A program made the translations under genes and the position numbers. From an uncultured Nitrosomonadales bacterium (GTDB taxonomy: Bacteria > Pseudomonadota > Gammaproteobacteria > Burkholderiales > Gallionellaceae), in NCBI GenBank assembly GCA_903861075.1, contig CAIOSY010000153.1, positions 1-61,275 on the forward strand: 61,275 nt of DNA. The letters are read 5' to 3'. Shown piece after piece: positions 56,053 through 61,275 of this stretch. The notes under the pieces are model-generated. The model did no database searches. It saw only the letters and a list, made by a program, of their open reading frames with translations, and was not told where the DNA came from. Numbering within the stretch: the first letter of the stretch is position 1; each line of letters begins with the position of its first letter.

Positions 56053-56814
56053 ATGAGTCTGAATCTTAAAAATTTACGGGGCGCGGTGTTGCCGCTGGCT
56101 TTGCTGCTTGTCTGGTATGCCGTGACGGCCTTGGGGTTGGTCAATACCAAACTGATCGTGCCGCCCGAAAAAGTCTTGCAAGTCGCGTATAAATTCGTGA
56201 TGCGCGGAAATTTTCTGGAAAGCATCGAGGCCAGTCTGTTCCGTGATTTATCCGGATTCCTTCTTGGCAGCGTGGCGGGTGTGTTGCTGGGTGTCTTGAT
56301 GGGATTATCGCGCTGGACCGAACGCTTTGTCGGCCCCAGTTTCAATACCTTAAAGCAGATTTCCCTGTTCGCCTGGTTGCCGCTGATTTCAACCTGGCTA
56401 GGTACGGGGGATGCGGCCAAGATATTGTTTGTCGCCTTATCTGCCTTTTATCCGGTGGCGCTCAATACCTTTGAAGGCGTGCGCGGCGTATCCAAAGCGC
56501 AACTCGAAGTCGCCCGCGTTTATGCCTTTACGTACAAGCAATTGATTACCAAGTTGATTTTGCCATCCGCCTCGCCGCAGATACTGACCGGTCTGCATTT
56601 GGGCTTGATTTACGCCTGGATGGCGACCATAGGCGCGGAATTCCTGCTGATTAGTTCTGGCAGTGGTTTGGGCGATACCGTCATCAAGGGACGTGCAGCG
56701 TTCAATATCGAACTGATCGTATTCGGCATGCTGACCATAGGTCTGATCGGCGCAATTTTCAATCATATCGCGACCCGTATCGAACGCCGCTTGCTGGTTT
56801 GGCGCGGCGCTTAA
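56053..56814 (+). CDS. ABC transporter permease 2, SsuC/TauC type
   Basis: This has 253 aa and is homologous to permease 1. The start MSLNLKNLRGAVLPLALLL is preceded by AAAGGAA; the earlier in-frame start at 55960 overlaps permease 1 and was rejected. The typical segment is KLIVPPEKVLQVAYKFV and the coupling loop is AQLEVARVYAFTYKQLITKL. It lies 10 nt after permease 1. Confidence 0.88.
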   Translation: MSLNLKNLRGAVLPLALLLVWYAVTALGLVNTKLIVPPEKVLQVAYKFVMRGNFLESIEASLFRDLSGFLLGSVAGVLLGVLMGLSRWTERFVGPSFNTLKQISLFAWLPLISTWLGTGDAAKILFVALSAFYPVALNTFEGVRGVSKAQLEVARVYAFTYKQLITKLILPSASPQILTGLHLGLIYAWMATIGAEFLLISSGSGLGDTVIKGRAAFNIELIVFGMLTIGLIGAIFNHIATRIERRLLVWRGA

Positions 56815-56847
56815 TTCATCATTTAATTCATATACCAGGAGATCATC

Positions 56848-57693
56848 ATGGCTCACGCAGCGACCCTTGAAATCAAGAACTTGAACAAACAATACCAAGT
56901 GGGGGACAAATCCCTCCCGGTGCTGGAAGATATTTCACTCTCCATCAAACCGGGTGAATTCGTCAGCATCGTCGGTTCCAGCGGTTGCGGAAAATCGACT
57001 TTACTCAAATTATTGATCGGGCTGGAGGATCAGTATCAGGGCGACATTCTGCTCGATGGAAAACGCATCGTCGGCACCAGTTTAGAGCGCGGCATCGTGT
57101 TTCAGGAACACCGATTATTTCCATGGCTGACGGTGGAACAAAACATCAGCATCGGCTTGCTTAATAACACCGAATTAAGCGCAGAAGAAAAAACCAATTC
57201 CATTCAAGAGCATATAGAATTGGTCGGTTTGAAAGATTTTGCTAACGCCTATCCTTACCAGCTCTCTGGCGGCATGTCGCAACGGGTCGCCATTGCCCGC
57301 GCCCTGGTTAATCGACCTGAAGTGTTGTTGCTGGATGAGCCGTTTGGCGCGTTGGACGCCTTTACTCGCGCCTATTTACAACAGGAATTACAACGCATCT
57401 GGGAAAAGGAAGGCATCACCATGATTTTAGTGACGCACGATGTGGAAGAAGCGGTTTATCTGGGTGATCGCGTGGTAGTAATGCAGCCGCGTCCCGGTCG
57501 CATCAAACGCGTCATAGACGTGAATCTGCCGCGTGAACGTACCCGTTCCAGCGCCAAATTCACCGCGATCAAGGAAGAAGTGTTGCGCGAATTTGCTGAC
57601 ACACCGGACACAGTGGAAGAATTGACTACTCAAACGACAGTGAATGAAGCGCCGAAAAACAGCTTCCTTACTGCTGATGCGCTTTGCTATTAG
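56848..57693 (+). CDS. ABC transporter ATPase, SsuB/TauB type
   Basis: This has 281 aa. Walker A is [16 protein letters not shown], the Q-loop is [16 protein letters not shown], the signature is [15 protein letters not shown], Walker B is [15 protein letters not shown] and the H-loop is [14 protein letters not shown]. The Phe-Pro-Trp after the Q-loop is usual for the sulfonate/nitrate group. The tail of about 25 residues after the core is not conserved. Confidence 0.9.
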   Translation: MAHAATLEIKNLNKQYQVGDKSLPVLEDISLSIKPGEFVSIVGSSGCGKSTLLKLLIGLEDQYQGDILLDGKRIVGTSLERGIVFQEHRLFPWLTVEQNISIGLLNNTELSAEEKTNSIQEHIELVGLKDFANAYPYQLSGGMSQRVAIARALVNRPEVLLLDEPFGALDAFTRAYLQQELQRIWEKEGITMILVTHDVEEAVYLGDRVVVMQPRPGRIKRVIDVNLPRERTRSSAKFTAIKEEVLREFADTPDTVEELTTQTTVNEAPKNSFLTADALCY

Positions 57694-57771
57694 GCATAAC
57701 GCACCACGATTACGCGGCGAGCAATCTGAATTAAAACTTCACACATAAACCATCATTCTCTGACTGCATTC

Positions 57772-59178
57772 ATGATACAAAAAACATCCCGTTTGCACAC
57801 TATCGTTATTCTAGGCGCAGGTTACAGCGGCACGCTGACTTCAGTCAATATTCTGAGAAAAGCCGTATCGGAAGGAATACATATACTACTGATAGAGGGG
57901 CGCCTGCCTTTTGCACGCGGACTGGCTTACCATAGCTGGGATGATAATCTTCTGTTGAATGTACCCGCTGGTAATATGAGTGCTCTGGCCGATGAACCCG
58001 GACATTTTGTGTCCTATTGTCAAAATATCGATCCAGCTTTCAATGCTCACTCATTTATTTCGCGACGCATTTACGGTGATTATCTGGAACATACGCTGGC
58101 GCAAGCGAAAAAGGAAAGTCTTGCCGTTCTGCACAAAGTAGAGGGGCATGCGGTTGCTGTTCACCCCTTTGTTGACTCAACAGGATTTTCAGTTCAAATG
58201 GCAAATGGTGAAATTTTTTCAGCAGATCAATTGGTGCTGGCCTTTGGACATTTGTTACCCAAAAATCCGGGTTTGCCCTCGGATTTCTTTGCGACTGACT
58301 CATACATCGGAAATCCCTGGGATTTTGCTGCGCTGGATGGCATTGATCATGACTGTCCGGTGTTGTTGATTGGTTCTGGTCATACGGCAATCGACACATT
58401 ATTCCGACTGACTAGCAGTCATCCCAGAAAAGTTTTTCTTGTCTCTCGCAGAGGCTTACGTCCCCACGTTCACCGCAGCATGGCGCACCAGACGCCGCTA
58501 CTGGTTGCGTTCCCATCGTATTTGCATGAGGTTCCTTGTACGGTGCGTGCTTATCTGCACGCGTTGCGCAATGAGGTCGCAAAAAGAGAGCGTTGTGGCG
58601 GAAATTGGCGGGACGTCATCAATGAATTGCGCCCTCACACGTCCGCTATTTGGAGTCATTTTAACTTGGCTGAGCGGCGCAGATTTCTGATCCATACAGT
58701 TGCTTTTTGGGATATTCATCGCCACAGAATATCGCCGTCTGCACACTGGCGTCTTACGCAGATGCTAAATTCCGGGCAGGTCGAGATCATTCCTGCTTAC
58801 ATTCAGTCTTATGATCCTTGTGACGAAGGGGTCAATGTCCGGCTTCGTTTGCGGCACGAGGAAACGACCAAAGTAGTGAGGGTCGATACAGTCGTTAACT
58901 GCACCGGCCCTAATTACAATATTTCGACATCAACCATGCCATTGATAAAACAACTTTCGAATGATGGCCTGTTAAAACAGGATTCGATGAAGATTGGATT
59001 AGAATTGGACGATCAATATCAGCTAATTGATTCTCATGGCACGCCTGTTAACCGGCTGTATTACGTCGGGCCGATGCTCAAGGCGCGCTATTGGGAAGCA
59101 ATCGCTGTTCCGGAGTTACGCGGGCATACGCTTGATTTGGCTAAGATAATATTAGCGGAAATCGAGCATGAACAGTAA
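57772..59178 (+). CDS. FAD/NAD(P)-binding protein
   Basis: This has 468 aa. The N-terminal dinucleotide motif IVILGAGYSGTLTSVNIL is followed by LAYHSWDDNLLLNVPAGNMS and a second site VLLIGSGHTAIDTLFRLTSS, the layout of the PF13454-type FAD-NAD(P) binding family. The C-terminus has TVVNCTGPNYN. It has no signal peptide. It follows the importer after 78 bases and ends 9 bases before the convergent regulator. It is the only cytoplasmic oxidoreductase of the cluster and so a candidate for attacking the imported compound. Related proteins include hydroxyacylglutathione-type and siderophore monooxygenase-like enzymes, but the reaction is not known. Confidence 0.75.
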   Translation: MIQKTSRLHTIVILGAGYSGTLTSVNILRKAVSEGIHILLIEGRLPFARGLAYHSWDDNLLLNVPAGNMSALADEPGHFVSYCQNIDPAFNAHSFISRRIYGDYLEHTLAQAKKESLAVLHKVEGHAVAVHPFVDSTGFSVQMANGEIFSADQLVLAFGHLLPKNPGLPSDFFATDSYIGNPWDFAALDGIDHDCPVLLIGSGHTAIDTLFRLTSSHPRKVFLVSRRGLRPHVHRSMAHQTPLLVAFPSYLHEVPCTVRAYLHALRNEVAKRERCGGNWRDVINELRPHTSAIWSHFNLAERRRFLIHTVAFWDIHRHRISPSAHWRLTQMLNSGQVEIIPAYIQSYDPCDEGVNVRLRLRHEETTKVVRVDTVVNCTGPNYNISTSTMPLIKQLSNDGLLKQDSMKIGLELDDQYQLIDSHGTPVNRLYYVGPMLKARYWEAIAVPELRGHTLDLAKIILAEIEHEQ

Positions 59179-59187
59179 TTTACGCCG

Positions 59188-60249
59188 TTATTCTATGATT
59201 CCGAAATTTTTCAGCTGGGTTCTGAGCACATTACGGCTGATGCCCAGCAGTTTTGCGGCTTGCACCTGATTCTGGTTGCTGTGTTCATAGGCCTGAATGA
59301 TCAGTTTACGCATCACGGAATCGTGCAATTCCTCGGTCTCTTTGGCGAACAGTTGTGCAAAGACTTTTTCCAACGGGCAATTATCAGCAATAAATTGCCG
59401 GGTTTCTGCGCTCAACTCGGATGCGCCGGATTGTATATGCGGCAGATTCAAGTGGACTGGCAGCAGCACGTTGCCATCGCATACCAGCAGCGCTCGATGG
59501 ATGGTGTTTTCCAGCTCACGAATATTGCCCGGCCACGGGTAGGCGTGCAGCAGGCGTAGCGTATCAGGGTGCAGTGTCGGCTCTGCGGTGTGTAAGCGGT
59601 CGCGGTATACCGCGATGAAATGTTCAACCAGCGGCAGGATGTCGCCCTGACGTTCGCGCAGCGGCGCCAGTTGAATCGGCACAACATTGATCCGGTAATA
59701 TAAATCTTCGCGAAAACGCCCGGCACGCACCGCTTCTTCCAGATTCACGTTGGTCGCCGCAATCAATCTTACATCAATCGGCGTGGCTTTGCGTGAACCG
59801 ATGCGCACAATTTCACGTTCCTGCAACACGCGCAGCAATTTAACCTGAGTGGAGAGCGGCAGATCGCCAATCTCATCGAGAAACAAAGTGCCGCCATTGG
59901 CGCTTTCAAACCAGCCGATTTTGGAGGTAACCGCGCCGGTAAATGCACCGCGTTCATAGCCGAACAGCTCACTCTCGACCAGGGTTTCTGAGAAAGCGCC
60001 GCAGTTAATTGCGGCGAATGGACCATCGCTGCGTGAACTTTGTGCATGAATATGCCGTGCGACCAGCTCTTTGCCCGTGCCTGTGTCGCCTCTGATATAA
60101 GCCGTGGCATTGCTGGGCGCGATACGGTCTAGCAAATCCAGCAGCTTTTGCGATTCCGGATCGGAAAAAATCAGCGCGCTGGCACGAATGGATAAGCTGA
60201 TCCGCTGGGGATCTGGAAATGTAATGAGTTTGCCGTTCACCGGATTCAC
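59188..60249 (-). CDS. Sigma-54-dependent activator without a sensor domain
   Basis: This has 353 aa from the chosen GTG. The AAA+ domain begins near residue 20: Walker [16 protein letters not shown], the sigma-54 contact motif [12 protein letters not shown] and Walker [16 protein letters not shown]. The C-terminal Fis-type helix-turn-helix is [20 protein letters not shown]. There is no receiver, GAF or PAS domain, as in SfnR-like activators of sulfone use. The frame is open to 60360 but that part lies across a terminator; GTG at 60240, with AGGTGA 5 bases upstream, is an alternative start. It probably acts on the -24/-12 promoters at 52070, 52384 and 44093. Confidence 0.9.
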   Translation of the reverse strand: MNPVNGKLITFPDPQRISLSIRASALIFSDPESQKLLDLLDRIAPSNATAYIRGDTGTGKELVARHIHAQSSRSDGPFAAINCGAFSETLVESELFGYERGAFTGAVTSKIGWFESANGGTLFLDEIGDLPLSTQVKLLRVLQEREIVRIGSRKATPIDVRLIAATNVNLEEAVRAGRFREDLYYRINVVPIQLAPLRERQGDILPLVEHFIAVYRDRLHTAEPTLHPDTLRLLHAYPWPGNIRELENTIHRALLVCDGNVLLPVHLNLPHIQSGASELSAETRQFIADNCPLEKVFAQLFAKETEELHDSVMRKLIIQAYEHSNQNQVQAAKLLGISRNVLRTQLKNFGIIE

Positions 60250-60264
60250 CTGTGACCTATGTTT

Positions 60265-60293
60265 AAAAGAACAGGGGCAGTTTCCTGCCCCTG
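60265..60293 (-). terminator. Rho-independent terminator after the EAL gene
   Basis: CAGGGGCAG and CTGCCCCTG form a perfect 9-bp stem (60272-60280 with 60285-60293), loop of four, followed on the - strand by TTCTTTT. It ends the transcript of the sulfate-binding protein and EAL genes just before the sigma-54 activator start. Confidence 0.85.
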
Positions 60294-60329
60294 AAACTGA
60301 GTTATGCAGCCAAGGAGGAGGGATAAAAT

Positions 60330-61232
60330 TTATGCGGCTAATAATTCGCCCGTATCGCACTGGCTTTTAGCCACAAAATGCGGATAGCCCAGGTAGTAAC
60401 CTTGCAGCAGATCTGCTCCTGTATCTTGAGCAATGGCCAGTTGTACCGGCGTTTCGATGCCTTCGATGAGCACTTGCGCGCCGATGCCGTGAAAGATATT
60501 CACCAGTCCGTGAATCACGGCCGCTGCACCGCTCGTATGTTCGGCAGCCTGAATCACCGCACCATCGAACTTAATAATATCAGGATGCAAAGCGATGACG
60601 CGGTTGAGTTCAGCCGTGTCTTCGTTGGATACCAGCCTGCTATAGCGACGGCTAGGATTGGTTATTTTTGCAATGCCCGAATGCGCAGCACCGAAATCAT
60701 CTACGGCTATTTTGTAGCCCAGACTGCGGTAATTAGCCACGGCCTGTGCCAGTCTTGCATCGCTCTCGACCGCCGATTGCTTGATTTCGATTACAACGCG
60801 GGAAGTAGGCACCGAGTAATAATGCAAAATTTGTTCGAAAATGCGTCCGTGATCACTGACACTGATTAACAGGCGAGGATGCACATTTAAAAACAGTAAT
60901 TCAGATTCAGTAAAACCGTTGGAATAACCAAGCAGGTGCAGCGTGCGCACCAGCCGGTCAAACAGCACCAGCTTGTCAGCTTCTGTCGCCAAATCAAACG
61001 CCGTTTCGGGTGTCAGTGCGCCGTGTTCAATGGAGGAGGCGCGCAACAACGCCTCACGTCCGATAACTTCACCGTTAGTGCGAAAGATGGGCTGAAACGC
61101 GCTCGCCAGTCGCATCCCCAAAAAATCGCACACCAAACCCTCCGGTTTATTGTTCCTCAAGGCATGTTCATCAAGATCGAGGAACAGGTTGTTACGCAGC
61201 ATGAGTTTTAATTCGGCGAGTTGGTGTGCCAT
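60330..61232 (-). CDS. EAL-domain protein (cyclic di-GMP phosphodiesterase family)
   Basis: This has 300 aa, almost only an EAL domain, with no membrane segment. The motifs are GEVIGREALLRASS (the EAL box), LLFLNVHPRLL, VVIEIKQSAVES (where the usual ExTE is EIKQ), YKIAVDDFGAAHSGIAK, IIKFDGAVIQ, VLIEGIETPVQLAI and LLQGYYLGYP. Most metal and catalytic residues are present, but the changes in EIKQ and DDFGAAHS may reduce activity. An AGGAGC site precedes the ATG, which is only 9 bases after the stop of a sulfate-binding protein, so it is translated from that mRNA. Confidence 0.88.
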   Translation of the reverse strand: MAHQLAELKLMLRNNLFLDLDEHALRNNKPEGLVCDFLGMRLASAFQPIFRTNGEVIGREALLRASSIEHGALTPETAFDLATEADKLVLFDRLVRTLHLLGYSNGFTESELLFLNVHPRLLISVSDHGRIFEQILHYYSVPTSRVVIEIKQSAVESDARLAQAVANYRSLGYKIAVDDFGAAHSGIAKITNPSRRYSRLVSNEDTAELNRVIALHPDIIKFDGAVIQAAEHTSGAAAVIHGLVNIFHGIGAQVLIEGIETPVQLAIAQDTGADLLQGYYLGYPHFVAKSQCDTGELLAA

Positions 61233-61241
61233 GACGTGCTC

Positions 61242-61275
61242 CTATTTTTTGGTGTAGATCTGATCGAACACACCG
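61242..61275 (-). CDS. sbp: 3' end of a second sulfate-binding protein gene (partial)
   Basis: Only the last ten codons and the stop are in the window: GVFDQIYTKK. They match the C-terminus of the complete Sbp at 35881 (GVFDQFYSKK). The rest of the gene lies beyond the right edge. The following EAL gene starts 9 bases after this stop. Confidence 0.75.
   Translation of the reverse strand, partial: GVFDQIYTKK

Noticed and set aside
60250-60360. N-terminal extension of the sigma-54 activator
   Set aside because: The extra codons cover the terminator of the EAL gene and encode no conserved sequence.
1-61275. tRNA, rRNA, CRISPR arrays, insertion sequences, integrase genes
   Set aside because: I looked for clover-leaf ends, regularly spaced repeats, transposase motifs and flanking repeats and found none that hold up. 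A tRNA or repeat scan would be decisive.

Overview
The window looks like a chromosomal segment of a betaproteobacterium, most likely of the Nitrosomonadales (Gallionellaceae or Sulfuricellaceae type). The evidence is the gene order cysE-iscR-iscS-iscU-iscA-hscB-hscA-fdx-iscX, the lepA-lepB-DUF4845-rnc-era-recO-pdxJ-acpS block, and a strong load of sulfur and c-type cytochrome genes. I could not test the assignment by database search. No rRNA, tRNA, CRISPR array, insertion sequence or prophage was seen.

Layout. (1) 69-9448, + strand: a tightly overlapping RND efflux operon of MdtABC type (adaptor, two RND pumps, NodT-type outer membrane factor) ending in a DUF2147 gene. (2) 9489-17200, - strand: dsbB, the Isc iron-sulfur operon, cysE and trmJ. 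A consensus-like IscR type 1 operator overlaps a good sigma-70 promoter in front of iscR. (3) 17342-26299: suhB on the + strand, then housekeeping genes on the - strand (acpS to lepA, scpB, scpA). (4) 26600-31542: sbcC and sbcD. (5) 31937-36879: sulfate import, sbp-(48-codon gene)-cysT-cysW-cysA-cysB. (6) 37288-42611: a family 2A encapsulin nanocompartment operon, read as rhodanese, cysK, serine acetyltransferase, XRE regulator, encapsulin shell, and a cysteine desulfurase with a long disordered N-terminal cargo extension. (7) 42835-44057: a class II cytochrome c and a cytochrome b561. (8) 44244-52000, - strand: a wholly exported set with a Cys-less rhodanese, a DUF1549/DUF1553 protein with a CxxCH motif, a Tat-exported DUF1501 protein, a class II cytochrome c, a peroxiredoxin, a diheme cytochrome c4-like gene broken by a 1-nt frameshift, a lectin-like/SMP-30 fusion and a 32-residue membrane peptide. 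(9) 52530-59178, + strand: a porin, an SsuA/TauA-like binding protein, two permeases, an ATPase and an FAD/NAD(P)-binding protein. (10) 59188-61275, - strand: a sigma-54 activator without a sensor domain, an EAL protein, and the 3' end of a second sulfate-binding protein.

How it fits together. Most of the second half concerns getting, storing and moving sulfur. Sulfate import (CysTWA, Sbp) is co-transcribed with its likely regulator CysB. The encapsulin operon couples cysteine synthesis (SAT, CysK) to an encapsulated desulfurase. This matches the published family 2A encapsulins linked to sulfur metabolism and elemental sulfur storage.

Regions 7-10 appear to form one sigma-54 regulon. Three -24/-12 promoters (52070-52086 -, 52384-52400 +, 44093-44109 -) can be read directly, and three dyads of form TGYTG-N6-CARCA lie between the two divergent ones. 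The activator gene lies in the same locus. The importer resembles those for organosulfonates, yet no SsuD or TauD oxygenase is present. The divergent exported redox cluster may therefore be an undescribed periplasmic route for a sulfur-containing organic compound. This is inference.
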